From a virus: a DNA stretch of 34,753 nucleotides. Shown one piece after another: positions 22,713 through 31,822 of the stretch. The first letter of the stretch is position 1. Each line of letters opens with the position of its first letter. The notes beneath the pieces were generated by a model. That model did not search any database. It was not told where the DNA came from and saw only the letters and a program-made list of their open reading frames with translations. The DNA lies in IMG/VR virus record IMGVR_UViG_3300042887_000887, positions 1 to 34,753 of that record. One strand, written 5' to 3'. Made by a program: the position numbers and the translations under genes.

Positions 22713-23357
22713 TTACAGTTTTGAGAGGAAACTCTCAAATTGACGTAGTTTGATTTCTTCAAGCTGTTTGTGTTTTGCTCTTTCAATTTTTTGGCGCATT
22801 TTGTCTATGGTGGCTTCTTCAATTTTGCCATTATTCCATACCCATTCTTTGCCTTCCATAATGCCGCGAACAAACGCATCAGGTGCTGAAGGATCAGCTA
22901 CTATATCTGCCGCTGTGGCTAGATAATAATCGTTCTGTACTTGGTTAACACCATTTACAGACTTTAGCGTACCCATTCCTCGAGAAGAAACGCCTAATTT
23001 GCATTCTTCGTCGATAAGATTTTTCACAATCTTTCCGAATGGAGTGTCTAAAATTTTTGCTTTGATAATGAAATTATCGCCCTCTTGACGAATCTCTTTA
23101 ATCATGTGTGATACGCGATCAAGATTAATTGAAGGACCGTCTGGATGACCCAACTCGCCAAATGCGCGATTCTCGTTAACATATTCTTTATTATAACGAT
23201 TTACTTCGCGCGCAAGAATATCTGTGCTATATTCGCGCAAGTTGCGGTTTACCTTATTACCTTGAAGACCAATTCCTTCGATGTAATATTGCTTTACACC
23301 GTTCTTTTCTTCAGTAAGGTACTTGACTGCTTCGACTGTTTCTACGATTAATTTCAT
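22713..23357 (-). CDS. 21: Prohead maturation protease gp21
   Basis: The 214-residue protein matches T4-like gp21. MKLIVETVEAVKYLTEEKNG opens; YIEGIGLQGNKVNRNLREY and ENRAFGELGHPDGPSINLDRVSHMI give the catalytic His in GELGHP; and CKLGVSSRGMGTL gives the catalytic Ser. This pattern is shared with herpesvirus-like proteases. A C-terminal helical tail (DKMRQKIERAKHKQLEEIKLRQFESFLSKL) resembles the part cut off during self-activation. It trims gp23, gp22, gp67 and other core proteins inside the prohead. Length is as in T4 (212). Confidence 0.95.
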   Translation of the reverse strand: MKLIVETVEAVKYLTEEKNGVKQYYIEGIGLQGNKVNRNLREYSTDILAREVNRYNKEYVNENRAFGELGHPDGPSINLDRVSHMIKEIRQEGDNFIIKAKILDTPFGKIVKNLIDEECKLGVSSRGMGTLKSVNGVNQVQNDYYLATAADIVADPSAPDAFVRGIMEGKEWVWNNGKIEEATIDKMRQKIERAKHKQLEEIKLRQFESFLSKL

Positions 23358-23369
23358 TTTGTTATACCT

Positions 23370-23717
23370 TTAGATTCCGAGCGCCTTTCTGCGTCTCATT
23401 GTGCGCATTCTCTTCATCTTTGCGCGAGCCATTTTTGCGCGACGTTTAACGGCAGCACGACGTTGTGCGCGTTTACGACGCATTCTTTCACCAGCACTCA
23501 TTCTAACTAATTTTCCACCACGAAGCGTGAAACCTTTTACTGCGGACTTCTTAACGCGACGTTGTGCTACAATCTTGCCGCCAACTGTACGGAAACGAAT
23601 TGGGATAAGTTTCATGCGACCAATTTTGCGCGTTTTAAATGCTGATGAGGCTTCGTCAAGTTGCTCTTCAACTTTTTGAATATCTTCTTCTGTTATGAAT
23701 GATTTAAATCGTTTCAT
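23370..23717 (-). CDS. Very basic prohead-associated protein, candidate gp68-like core protein
   Basis: This 115-residue protein begins with an acidic MKRFKSFITEEDIQKVEEQLDEA, followed by a segment very rich in Arg and Lys, especially from residue 75 on (RMRRKRAQRRAAVKRRAKMARAKMKRMRTMRRRKALG). Position between gp67 and gp21 is where T4-like phages code for prohead core protein gp68. I cannot confirm homology; the charge may also fit a DNA-condensing internal protein. It overlaps the preceding gene by 4 nt. Confidence 0.6.
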   Translation of the reverse strand: MKRFKSFITEEDIQKVEEQLDEASSAFKTRKIGRMKLIPIRFRTVGGKIVAQRRVKKSAVKGFTLRGGKLVRMSAGERMRRKRAQRRAAVKRRAKMARAKMKRMRTMRRRKALGI

Positions 23718-24187
23718 TTAGATGATTCTAATCTCTTAAGCCAGTGTGTTACTTTTTGCAAACCTGCAGGACCGACATTTACAAGACGCTCAAATTTATC
23801 TTTATTTGAATTGTCTAGTTTTGCATGCACGTCAACAATCTGTTGAGCGATTGCATGATGCACTTCTTCTGTCGTTCCGTTGTTAAATTTAATTTGTCCA
23901 GGTTGTTGTGACTGAGCGATGTTTTTAAGAGATCCGATAACGCCTTCTGAGATCGCAGCTGCTGGCAGTAAAGAGCCAATTTTAACTGGTTCACCTAAAC
24001 GACCATCTGGATCTAAAGAACTTTTAGTGAAAGGAACGCTGATGTTCAAATCAAGAGCAGCATTGTGATATAATGCAACTTGTTGTCCGTTTGGATAGTT
24101 ACGAATACCAACTCGTTTGAGCACCAACATTGCTGGTGCATCTTGATATGGTTTTCTTTTTGCTCTTAATTCTTTAAATGATGCCAT
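23714..24187 (-). CDS. Hypothetical protein in the head-core cluster
   Basis: The 157-residue protein starts MASFKELRAKRKPYQDAPAMLVLKRVGIRNYPNGQQVALYHNAALDLNIS and ends in a helical LVNVGPAGLQKVTHWLKRLESSK. I do not recognise a family. It is placed between gp67 (1-nt gap) and the very basic protein (4-nt overlap), so a role in prohead assembly is likely. No membrane segment or catalytic motif is visible. Confidence 0.75.
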   Translation of the reverse strand: MASFKELRAKRKPYQDAPAMLVLKRVGIRNYPNGQQVALYHNAALDLNISVPFTKSSLDPDGRLGEPVKIGSLLPAAAISEGVIGSLKNIAQSQQPGQIKFNNGTTEEVHHAIAQQIVDVHAKLDNSNKDKFERLVNVGPAGLQKVTHWLKRLESSK

Positions 24188-24188
24188 C

Positions 24189-24365
24189 TTATTGTGCGTC
24201 GCCTGTTTCTGCTTCTACAGCCTCTGGAGCATCAAAAAATGTCTGTGCAACTTCAAGTTTCTTTTGCGCTAATGCATCAGCAACTTTGGTTGCAATTGCA
24301 TTATCAAGTTTTTCCTTAAATGACATAACATCTTGTTGAATTGCAAAATCAGTAAAATTTGACAT
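24189..24365 (-). CDS. 67: Prohead core protein gp67
   Basis: This short gene (58 residues) starts at ATG 24363-24365. FKEKLDNAIATKVADALAQKKLEVAQTFF followed by an acidic tail (DAPEAVEAETGDAQ) aligns with T4 gp67, which has an ARKLFAEAMAARTIDLI-type helix, an IAIARNFL motif and a long acidic tail. The tail is much shorter than in T4 (80 residues). gp67 is a scaffold constituent cut by gp21. A perfect late promoter lies 36 nt upstream inside the end of gp20. Confidence 0.8.
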   Translation of the reverse strand: MSNFTDFAIQQDVMSFKEKLDNAIATKVADALAQKKLEVAQTFFDAPEAVEAETGDAQ

Positions 24366-24377
24366 AATATTTGCCTC

Positions 24378-26000
24378 TTAAAATAATTCTTTGACTTTTT
24401 TATTTATATCATCAGGGTCTTCTTCATCTTCTGTAGGATTTGTTGCCAATTGCGGCATTTCTCCTGGCGCAGCTGATGGAGCACCTTCTAAATCTGTTGA
24501 TACTTCTTCTTGATTGGCGGCTTCTTCAGCCATTTGCTCGTCCATAAGTTTAATATCATCTTCTGTTAGGTTCAATACGTTCTTACGAACCCATGCTTTA
24601 GAAAAGTAGTTGCCAACATATGGATCAACGACATTGAGTAGAGCCACTCTATTTTGCAATAGTTCAGCTTCTTTAAGTTCAGCAAAATTGTTATCTTTTA
24701 AGAAGTCGTAATGAACTGACTGTTTAAATTCTTGCCATTCTTCGAGGGTACAAACACCCTTCAACGAAAGTTGACGAGCCATAAGTTCGTCGAACATAAT
24801 TGAGAAACGAGCGCGCAACTTTTCGATAAAACGCATAAACTTGAGTTCATCGCGAGTAATCTCGTTCGAACGACCAAGTGTAAATCCTTGTTGTGCTTCT
24901 AAACGAGAAATTGGAACATTAAGTGATTTGTATAGTTTACGTTCAAAATAGTTTACGTCTGACAACTCACCAAGGTTTTGACCCGATGGTAATGTTGTGA
25001 TTTCAGTAGACTTGCCTTCGCCACGACGAGGCATCCAGAAATCTTCAAGCATTGACAACTGACGACGATCATCACGAATCTCGCCTGTCGTACTATCGTA
25101 TACAAGTTTGTTACGATACTTAACCATAAGATCGCGCAGATATTGTTCTGCTTTCATCTTAGGCATGTTACCAACGTCAACATAGAATACGCGACGTTCA
25201 GGAGCACGACTTAAACGATAGATAACAATTGCGTCTTCAACGAAGCGCAACTGATTCATAGGGCGAATTGCTTTATGCAAATAACTTAAAACAGTAGAGC
25301 GAGCAGGATCATACAAACCTGATGTTAAGTATACGACTGAATCGTTTGTGAGTTTTGTTCCACCTGAATAGTTACCAGTTAGAATTGGATTGCTTACTGT
25401 ATTGTTTAATGTTTTTTCGTTGTAAATAAAATACTCTTCAACGTTGTCGATAACTTCTGTTTGCGTTGCTTTGTCTTTTTTCTTTTTTACGTTTCTAACT
25501 TTGCGAATGCGTCTTGGATCAATATTGATTAAACTTTGTATGCCTGCTCGCGGATTATTTGGATCAATAATCACATTAAAGTATAAACGACCATCAACAT
25601 ACCAACGACGGAAAATATCACCGCCATTATTATTGAAGTCGAGCAACTTCATAACGTGTTTAAATTCTTCTGTAATTTTATCTTTAATTGATTGTGGCTG
25701 TTCTAAATCGTCAACCATAATCTTAACGGAGTTACCTTCTTCATCGTGCACAACTGATTCGTTAACGATATCTTCAATGGCTTGTTCAACTTCTGGTTGC
25801 ATAGCCATTGTGCGATATTTTGTCACGAGGTCTACTTCAGAACGATAAGAGCCATCAATATCAACGTAGATACCATAGTGGGATCCCGCTGAAATATTGA
25901 TGGCTCCATCTTCGATCTGTGGGCTTACAACTGTAGGCGTGACTGATGCGTCAAGAGTTTCCTCTTTTTTGCGTAAAATCTCAAAACCGAATATATTCAT
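24378..26000 (-). CDS. 20: Portal vertex protein gp20
   Basis: The 540-residue protein matches T4-like gp20. It has MNIFGFEILRKKEE, YRTMAMQPEVEQAIEDIVNESV, DIFRRWYVDGRLYFNVIIDPNNPRAGIQSLINIDPRRIRKVR and the highly conserved LYKSLNVPISRLEAQQGFTLGRSNEITRDELKFMRFIEKLRARFS. Twelve copies form the head's DNA gate and the start point for prohead assembly. The C-terminus is acidic (EEAANQEEVSTDLEG, PTEDEEDPDDINKK). T4 gp20 is 524 residues. The gene follows gp19 after a 57-nt gap. Confidence 0.98.
   Translation of the reverse strand: MNIFGFEILRKKEETLDASVTPTVVSPQIEDGAINISAGSHYGIYVDIDGSYRSEVDLVTKYRTMAMQPEVEQAIEDIVNESVVHDEEGNSVKIMVDDLEQPQSIKDKITEEFKHVMKLLDFNNNGGDIFRRWYVDGRLYFNVIIDPNNPRAGIQSLINIDPRRIRKVRNVKKKKDKATQTEVIDNVEEYFIYNEKTLNNTVSNPILTGNYSGGTKLTNDSVVYLTSGLYDPARSTVLSYLHKAIRPMNQLRFVEDAIVIYRLSRAPERRVFYVDVGNMPKMKAEQYLRDLMVKYRNKLVYDSTTGEIRDDRRQLSMLEDFWMPRRGEGKSTEITTLPSGQNLGELSDVNYFERKLYKSLNVPISRLEAQQGFTLGRSNEITRDELKFMRFIEKLRARFSIMFDELMARQLSLKGVCTLEEWQEFKQSVHYDFLKDNNFAELKEAELLQNRVALLNVVDPYVGNYFSKAWVRKNVLNLTEDDIKLMDEQMAEEAANQEEVSTDLEGAPSAAPGEMPQLATNPTEDEEDPDDINKKVKELF
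24401..24408 (-). promoter_or_regulatory. T4-type late promoter TATAAATA before gp67
   Basis: A perfect minus-strand octamer lies in the last codons of gp20, 36 nt before the gp67 ATG. It probably starts a gp67-unknown-core-gp21 transcript. Confidence 0.7.
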
Positions 26001-26029
26001 AATTTAAACCTGAGATGTCATCATGTGGA

Positions 26030-26054
26030 TTGACCTACTGAAAAAGTAAGTCAA
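26030..26054 (-). other. RNA hairpin between gp19 and gp20
   Basis: On the minus strand TTGACTTAC and GTAGGTCAA can form a 9-bp stem (one G-U pair) with a 7-nt loop, directly after the gp19 stop. No T-run follows, so it is not a clear terminator; it may be a processing or stability element. Confidence 0.45.
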
Positions 26055-26057
26055 GAA

Positions 26058-26600
26058 TCAAGTCGTTACGCCAGCAGCAGTCCAGTATTGATATGCGAAC
26101 GATACTGCGTACTCTTCGATCTGATCATTTGCGCCCCAATCGAGATCAATTTGCGTGACGTCAACTGGGAACATACCAACAAACTTGTAAGACTTAATAA
26201 TGTCGCCTGACTTACCATATTGATTTACAACTGCGTCAGCTGTATAACCGTTTGGTGTAGCGGCAACTGGGTTACGAAGGTTTGTTTGGTGACTGTTTAG
26301 AGCGTTCATCCATCTTTCGAAGGCATTTCTTACTCTAAAATCTTCGTCGTTAATGATCTGCACTGTCCAATCTTGGAAGGTTCTATTACCAGAAAATTTA
26401 ACCTCACGTCCAAAGTAGAATAATTGGATTGGTGATACAATCGATCCTGGTAACTGAGCAGATTTACATAAGAACGTCATTTGTCTACGAGCAGTGCTTT
26501 CGCCAAGAAATCCAGGGAAGTTAATATTTACTTCAAATAGATTAGGACGTGCACCGTCGAATTGCAATGATGATCTAAAATCGTATACGTTAAAAGCCAT
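26058..26600 (-). CDS. 19: Tail tube protein gp19
   Basis: The 180-residue protein resembles T4 gp19 (163 residues). It has NVYDFRSSLQFDGARPNLFEVNINFPGF, FLCKSAQLPGSIVSPIQLFYFGREVKFSGNRTFQDWTVQIINDEDFRVRNAFERWMNAL and a C-terminal YKFVGMFPVDVTQIDLDWGANDQIEEYAVSFAYQYW. It stacks into the rigid inner tube of the contractile tail, around which gp18 assembles. It sits in the usual order after gp18. An AATAAATA late-promoter-like octamer lies 27 nt upstream. Confidence 0.96.
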   Translation of the reverse strand: MAFNVYDFRSSLQFDGARPNLFEVNINFPGFLGESTARRQMTFLCKSAQLPGSIVSPIQLFYFGREVKFSGNRTFQDWTVQIINDEDFRVRNAFERWMNALNSHQTNLRNPVAATPNGYTADAVVNQYGKSGDIIKSYKFVGMFPVDVTQIDLDWGANDQIEEYAVSFAYQYWTAAGVTT

Positions 26601-26626
26601 TTTTGCTTTCTCCTAGCCGTTAATCC

Positions 26627-26634
26627 TATTTATT
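26627..26634 (-). promoter_or_regulatory. Late-promoter-like octamer AATAAATA before gp19
   Basis: It differs from TATAAATA only at the first base and overlaps the gp18 stop codon region. The spacing to the ATG (27 nt) matches the perfect octamer before gp22 (28 nt). Confidence 0.5.
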
Positions 26635-28318
26635 AGAAGCGTCCAACGATTTCATCGAAGGTCACACCACTACGAACAGCAACAAAGTTCAACTGAATGA
26701 AGTTGATTGATCTTGTTGGTTTGATGTAAATGTCTCCGACAAATTCATTTCGGTCAATAACTTCTGGTGTATTGTTTGTTGCGTCACAAACAACACGGAA
26801 GTCGAAAATACCACGACGACCTTGTACTTCTCTGAGGAATGGCTCAATTAGATTTACGAAGCTGGAGCGTGTAAATTCATCATTGAACTCAAAGAGGCTT
26901 GCGCGTGCTGCTCTCGAAATAGCCTTCTCAAGAACAATAAACAAGCGACGTACATTAATGCGATCAAACGAAGATGCTTTCGATTGAAGTGTTTTATCGC
27001 CGAATAGAACAGTACCTTCACCTGGGAACGAAGTCACAGGATTAACGCTGTTGCGATAAAGTTCGTCACGCTGCGTCTTGCTTGGGTTAAATGCAAGTTT
27101 AACGATGTTACGAATTTGACCGCGATTGAAACCAGCTGGTGAGAACCAAGGATCACGTTCTGTGTCAGTGCGTACGCAAAGACCAGCGATGTCACCATTG
27201 AGTGGAACCCAACGATAAACGTCGTTGTATTTGTCGTACATATACTTCCAACCGCTATCCATTACAGCATAACTTGTTGATTTGTTTAAAGTGCTTGTTT
27301 TATATGTAACAACATCAGAAACAGGATCGGAGCTTTGTGCTGCACTTAATGGTGGCGATACGAAAGCAACGCAGTCTCTGCGCGCAGCGGCAAGATCAAT
27401 TACATGACCTGCTACTGTTGCTTCTGCGTTTGATGTCATGAGTAGAGAAACATCAACTGTTTCTGACTGCTCAAAACGATCCCAACCGTATGTTAGATTG
27501 CCTGCTGTTGCACTTACAAGTGTACCGCCTTGTAGTGATTGAGTATTTGCTGTATTGTTGCGAGCAAAGTCTCTACCAAGTGCAGCTTCTGAACCCCAGT
27601 TTGTTACGTTAGCGCCAAGATTGGTATGACCCAACCAGTGTACATATTCTGATGTTCTGAAAATAACTTCTTTATAATAGTTTGAAGCGCCTGTGTCGTT
27701 CTTAGCATCCGATGCTTTTGATACGAAAGGATAAACTTCAATAACTGTATTTTGTGTTCCTGTGATCAAACCATCTTCGTCAATGACTGCGATATGCATT
27801 TCGTCATTCGTTGCACCACGACCTTGAGCAAAGAGTGAAGTACCTGGCTCATCGCTAAATGAATTTTTATATGCCCAGCTTGAATATGCCGTTGCTGAGT
27901 CGCAAACAGAAACTTTAAGTGAGTTACCAAGTGTTCCTGGATAACGAGCAGCCCATGGACCATAAGTTGCTTCGCCAGAAGCATAGTAACTTGCAGTGTA
28001 CTGTTCGTCGTTGAAAATCTTTAATCCTGTTGTATTTCTTGATGTTGCATTGTTTGAGTCCGTATTTGCGCGAACTAGGCGCAAGGAATTGCCGTATGCA
28101 AGAAAGTTTGCAGCAGTGAAAAAATCGTTTGCTGTTTCGTTATTTGGTTTGCCGAAAATTTCGACCAACTTGTTTTCTGAAGAAACAAGCGTAATTTGGT
28201 TCGCTGGACCCCATGCAAATGTTCCAACGAGTGCGCCAGTCGTGGTACCAACAGCAGGGACAACTGTTGTTAAATCGACTTCAGAAACATTTACACCTGG
28301 TGATAATTGAAAAGCCAT
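26633..28318 (-). CDS. 18: Tail sheath protein gp18
   Basis: The 561-residue protein matches T4-like gp18. The N-terminus is MAFQLSPGVNVSEVDLTTVVPAVGTTTGALVGTFAWGP. The C-terminal third contains GEGTVLFGDKTLQSKASSFDRINVRRLFIVLEKAISRAARASLFEFNDEFTRSSFVNLIEPFLREVQGRRGI and ends GDIYIKPTRSINFIQLNFVAVRSGVTFDEI. It forms the contractile sheath. T4 gp18 is 659 residues; the smaller size fits loss of surface domains, as in aquatic relatives. It follows gp17 after 51 nt. Confidence 0.98.
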   Translation of the reverse strand: MAFQLSPGVNVSEVDLTTVVPAVGTTTGALVGTFAWGPANQITLVSSENKLVEIFGKPNNETANDFFTAANFLAYGNSLRLVRANTDSNNATSRNTTGLKIFNDEQYTASYYASGEATYGPWAARYPGTLGNSLKVSVCDSATAYSSWAYKNSFSDEPGTSLFAQGRGATNDEMHIAVIDEDGLITGTQNTVIEVYPFVSKASDAKNDTGASNYYKEVIFRTSEYVHWLGHTNLGANVTNWGSEAALGRDFARNNTANTQSLQGGTLVSATAGNLTYGWDRFEQSETVDVSLLMTSNAEATVAGHVIDLAAARRDCVAFVSPPLSAAQSSDPVSDVVTYKTSTLNKSTSYAVMDSGWKYMYDKYNDVYRWVPLNGDIAGLCVRTDTERDPWFSPAGFNRGQIRNIVKLAFNPSKTQRDELYRNSVNPVTSFPGEGTVLFGDKTLQSKASSFDRINVRRLFIVLEKAISRAARASLFEFNDEFTRSSFVNLIEPFLREVQGRRGIFDFRVVCDATNNTPEVIDRNEFVGDIYIKPTRSINFIQLNFVAVRSGVTFDEIVGRF

Positions 28319-28363
28319 ATTTATTCTCCTAGGGTAGAGATCAATCTTGTAGGTTCTACGGGA

Positions 28364-28371
28364 TATTTATT
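28364..28371 (-). promoter_or_regulatory. Late-promoter-like octamer AATAAATA before gp18
   Basis: Differs from TATAAATA at the first base only; 46 nt before the gp18 ATG and overlapping the gp17 stop. The same variant occurs before gp19, which gives it some weight. Confidence 0.45.
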
Positions 28372-30019
28372 AAAAACCATATTTGTCAGATTCATCTCTT
28401 TCTACTACCGTCCATAAGTCACCACCCATTCGCATTCGCTGCATTTCTGCAACATCGTCCAAAATGATCGGTAAAGGTAGTGATTCTTCCTCGATAGCGT
28501 TCATTTGATCGGCATAAAGTTTACTTCGAAGGTTGATATTTGATAAATCTTTAAAAAACTCTTGATTTGAGAGCCATGCAAAGAGAACTAAACACATAAC
28601 GAGGTCATCATGACTACCGTCCTCAGCTTCAAAACTGGATCCTTTTGATACAAAGGTCGAAAGTTCGGAAATTATGTCAAAATCAGTGATATGTAATTTC
28701 GCGGCTTCAATTAAATTCTTTAAAATCGAACAGCCGAGTCTTTTTACCGATTTTGTGGTACGAATGCCTCGTTGGATATTTCGCCCATAACCGCCAGTTA
28801 CGAGAACCTTATTTCGTACTTGAACCGTCGATAATATATTCTCATATTCATAATCGTCAAATAAACTGTCGACGATCTGTTGTCCGTTATCGTTAATTTC
28901 GATAAGTGCATAAGACTGGTTATAATACTCACCAATTTTCTTAATAATCGAAGGATAAACCAATGGACTAATTTCATTATCTTTATAAACGCAAACTACC
29001 TCGTAAGGCATTTCCGTAATATCAATTGTGACTGCGGCTGAATAGTCTAACCCTTTACCGCGAGAAGTATCGACAATTGTGACGTAATTTCGACCGACCA
29101 CAGGTTGTTTGTATATTTTAATGCCTGTATCGGACAGATGCAATGGTTTTACAAATGCAAGAGATTTAAGAGCTGCAGCAGATAACAGAGTGCCAGCGGA
29201 ACCCATAAACTCGCATTCCATTTCCTGTAAATACTTTTCTTCACCAAGAACACGACGTTGTTCGTTTGCCCATTCTTGTGTACGACCTGGAATCTGACGC
29301 CAGTTAGCCTCAATCCAAGCAAAGCCATTTTGACCTTCGACTGCTTCCGTCCACATTCTATAATAGTGATTCATGCCGTTTGGAGTTGAAGAAATCAAAA
29401 CTTTAGAACTCGTACCAGAAGAAATCGTTGGATATACAGACGTGAAGAATTCGTCAGCAATGTTAGTTGGTACGAACGCAAACTCGTCGAGATATAGTAG
29501 CGAGATAGAGAAACCACGAATTGCACTAGAGGCGGTCGATTCTGCCATTACACGGCAGTTGTTTTCTAATTCAATGTCGCCTTTGTTCCATGTACGCACA
29601 CCTTGCTGCAACCACATTGGTAGTGATTCGTAAGCGAGTTTGACGCGATTGAGAATTTCACGAGAAGTCTTTGCTTTGTTTGCAAGAATGGCTACAAACT
29701 TATCTTCATTGAATAAAATATACCAAAGGATGTAACCTACAATCATGGTCGTTTTACCGATCTGACGACCAGCTTTTACAATCACCATGCGATTGTTGTT
29801 TATTTTATCAACAGCTTCTTTTTGAAATGGGTATAATGAAACGCTGACGAAACCTTTATCAAGTGTAACAATCTTAACGTAATTCTCGATAAAGTATACA
29901 GGAGATTCAGAACATTTGATGTACTCAGTAACTTCATGCTCGGTCATCTGCTGAATAATACCAACTCGCTTCAGCTTCGGATTGCCGAGATAATGTTTCA
30001 TCTTACTTGGTATCATCAT
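28370..30019 (-). CDS. 17: Terminase large subunit gp17
   Basis: The 549-residue packaging motor has an ATPase domain with Walker A GRQIGKTT (84-91), Walker B LLYLDE (174-179) and coupling motif STPNG. Its RNase H-fold nuclease domain begins near IVDTSRGKGLDYSAAVTID, with a later acidic pair in DGSHDDLVMCLVLFAW. It cuts concatemers and pumps DNA through gp20 into the prohead. T4 gp17 is 610 residues. It overlaps gp16 by 4 nt (ATGA), so large and small subunits are coupled. Confidence 0.98.
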   Translation of the reverse strand: MMIPSKMKHYLGNPKLKRVGIIQQMTEHEVTEYIKCSESPVYFIENYVKIVTLDKGFVSVSLYPFQKEAVDKINNNRMVIVKAGRQIGKTTMIVGYILWYILFNEDKFVAILANKAKTSREILNRVKLAYESLPMWLQQGVRTWNKGDIELENNCRVMAESTASSAIRGFSISLLYLDEFAFVPTNIADEFFTSVYPTISSGTSSKVLISSTPNGMNHYYRMWTEAVEGQNGFAWIEANWRQIPGRTQEWANEQRRVLGEEKYLQEMECEFMGSAGTLLSAAALKSLAFVKPLHLSDTGIKIYKQPVVGRNYVTIVDTSRGKGLDYSAAVTIDITEMPYEVVCVYKDNEISPLVYPSIIKKIGEYYNQSYALIEINDNGQQIVDSLFDDYEYENILSTVQVRNKVLVTGGYGRNIQRGIRTTKSVKRLGCSILKNLIEAAKLHITDFDIISELSTFVSKGSSFEAEDGSHDDLVMCLVLFAWLSNQEFFKDLSNINLRSKLYADQMNAIEEESLPLPIILDDVAEMQRMRMGGDLWTVVERDESDKYGF

Positions 30020-30429
30020 ACAGAGTTTTCGCTTTTAAGTTTTTTCAATAGGTCTGCAGTCGAACCAACGAATACCGCTTTGTCGACGTTAACATTTGTA
30101 ACTGTCTTTTCTTCTGGTCTTTCTAACTCTTTGCGTTGTTTTTGCAATGTCATCAGTTTCTCTGTCACTTCTGACATATTTTTAATCATATTTGCTGCTA
30201 CTTCATACGCTCTTGGATGTTGCGACGCCCTCGCCACTTCAAGAATGCCGTCCAAAGCCTCATTACCCTTTTCGATAAGATTGTAATAATTAGCGCGAGA
30301 ATAGTCAGCGTCAGGATTAACAGTTGATCCGTCTGGCTCATGAATAGTAACATTTTTCTTGTCCTCTACTACAACAGGAGCATAATCTATACCAAGAACA
30401 TCAGATAATTTTTGATTAACATCACTCAT
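30016..30429 (-). CDS. 16: Terminase small subunit gp16
   Basis: The 137-residue helical protein matches T4-like gp16 by DADYSRANYYNLIEKGNEALDGILEVARASQHPRAYEVAANMIKNMSEVTEKLMTLQKQRKELE, the central coiled coil that oligomerises. The N- and C-terminal arms regulate gp17 and bind DNA. T4 gp16 is 164 residues. It overlaps the LamG gene upstream by 4 nt and gp17 downstream by 4 nt, so it is translated between an adhesin-type protein and the motor. Confidence 0.95.
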   Translation of the reverse strand: MSDVNQKLSDVLGIDYAPVVVEDKKNVTIHEPDGSTVNPDADYSRANYYNLIEKGNEALDGILEVARASQHPRAYEVAANMIKNMSEVTEKLMTLQKQRKELERPEEKTVTNVNVDKAVFVGSTADLLKKLKSENSV

Positions 30430-31802
30430 AATCCATATATTCCTTTATCTGCGTTATAATTTTGTAGCACTTGTGCTGATGACAGTGCGGCACTGTACAA
30501 TCTAGTGATGCCTATACGACCGTTCATATATTGACTATATTCACCACCATTGTATGAGCCTATATACAAGTTTGCTGATGTATTGAGTATGCTTGAGAAA
30601 CTGTGTGACACACTATTTACGCTGACTCCGTTGATGTAGGCTTCTAGTGAGTTAGATGCTACATTTTTCCAGACATAAGTTACGTGTGTCCAAGTGTTCA
30701 ATGGTATTGTATAAGCGGGTGTGTCTACAACTGTACTACCGTTACCTATTTGAGCATAAATGGCATTACCGATAATTCGTATACTATATGACACATCTTG
30801 TGCCGCACCACCAGGGTCAAACTTACCTAATACAACTTTACTGCCACTGCTATTACTCAAATATACCCATGCTTCCATAGTCCAATCGCCAGTGCCTGGC
30901 TCTAGTAATGCGTTATCAGGTACATTGATCTGACTACTACTTCCATTATAACTAAAGTAAGGATCAGTATATGTGATATTGCTCATAGTACCATTTAGTG
31001 AAGTACTAGCAAGATTTGTTATAGTACTGCCACTGCCCGGATAACTGACACTATTGCTAGGATCGTACCATAATACAAGATTTGATGTTACAATTTCTGG
31101 TGTAGCAAATTTTGGTAATTGGTTATAATAATTTTGTAGTATTTGCTCTTGTGTGAGTTTGGTATTATACAGGAACATATTGGCCACATAGCCCCAGGGT
31201 TGACCCGCAGTATCGTTATTACCCCAACCCCAATGTGTGGTTCCTCCTGCCCCATATGCTATTGAATTTCCAACCTGTGAACCATTTATGTAAAATGTTT
31301 GAGATGAATTGTCACCGACTACAGCATATTGAACCCATACGCCAACCGAAGAAGCGAGGTCATATCCTGAACTTCTGAATGCGGTGTCCCAATATCCTAA
31401 TGTATTTGAGTTATTGGGAATTGTGATTGGAGTGTATTTAGGTGAATTTGTATAAAGCAATGTTCTAAATGATGCTGGATTGCCTGCTTCTAATCTAGCC
31501 CATGTGATATATGTATATCCTGTTGTTGGTAATGTAGGACCAGTACCATTTACAACAACTCTACGATTACCTGTGGTACAATCAAAACACTTTACCCCGT
31601 TCAACATAGTGTATGTGGCATCAGTCAATGTATGTGTATAAACATTACCTGATAGATCGTTTACTGTGGTACCTGTGCCCGAATAACTTGAGGCATTGTT
31701 AGCATCCAACCAGATCCGGAGATTGTTGGTGATAATACTAGCATCAGCTACACGGACGCCATTTTTTCCAAATTGAAATGAACTTGTAAAACTATTTAAC
31801 AT
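30426..31802 (-). CDS. Structural protein with two LamG/concanavalin-A-like domains
   Basis: The 458-residue protein has an N-terminal tag MLNSFTSSFQFGKNG, then two lectin-like units. Unit one (about 25-230) has NLRIWLDANNASSYSG, WVQYAVVGDNSSQTFYINGSQVG and ends LTQEQILQNYYNQLPKF. Unit two (about 240-455) has NLVLWYDPSNSVSYPG, WTMEAWVYLSN, WTHVTYVWKNVASNSLEAYINGVSV and ends LSSAQVLQNYNADKGI. Both are jelly-roll LamG/pentraxin-like folds of the kind that bind glycans. It probably decorates the tail or capsid and contacts the host surface; this is inferred. A perfect late promoter lies 21 nt upstream. Overlaps gp16 by 4 nt. Confidence 0.85.
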   Translation of the reverse strand: MLNSFTSSFQFGKNGVRVADASIITNNLRIWLDANNASSYSGTGTTVNDLSGNVYTHTLTDATYTMLNGVKCFDCTTGNRRVVVNGTGPTLPTTGYTYITWARLEAGNPASFRTLLYTNSPKYTPITIPNNSNTLGYWDTAFRSSGYDLASSVGVWVQYAVVGDNSSQTFYINGSQVGNSIAYGAGGTTHWGWGNNDTAGQPWGYVANMFLYNTKLTQEQILQNYYNQLPKFATPEIVTSNLVLWYDPSNSVSYPGSGSTITNLASTSLNGTMSNITYTDPYFSYNGSSSQINVPDNALLEPGTGDWTMEAWVYLSNSSGSKVVLGKFDPGGAAQDVSYSIRIIGNAIYAQIGNGSTVVDTPAYTIPLNTWTHVTYVWKNVASNSLEAYINGVSVNSVSHSFSSILNTSANLYIGSYNGGEYSQYMNGRIGITRLYSAALSSAQVLQNYNADKGIYGL

Positions 31803-31822
31803 AAATCAACCACATTTTTTAT

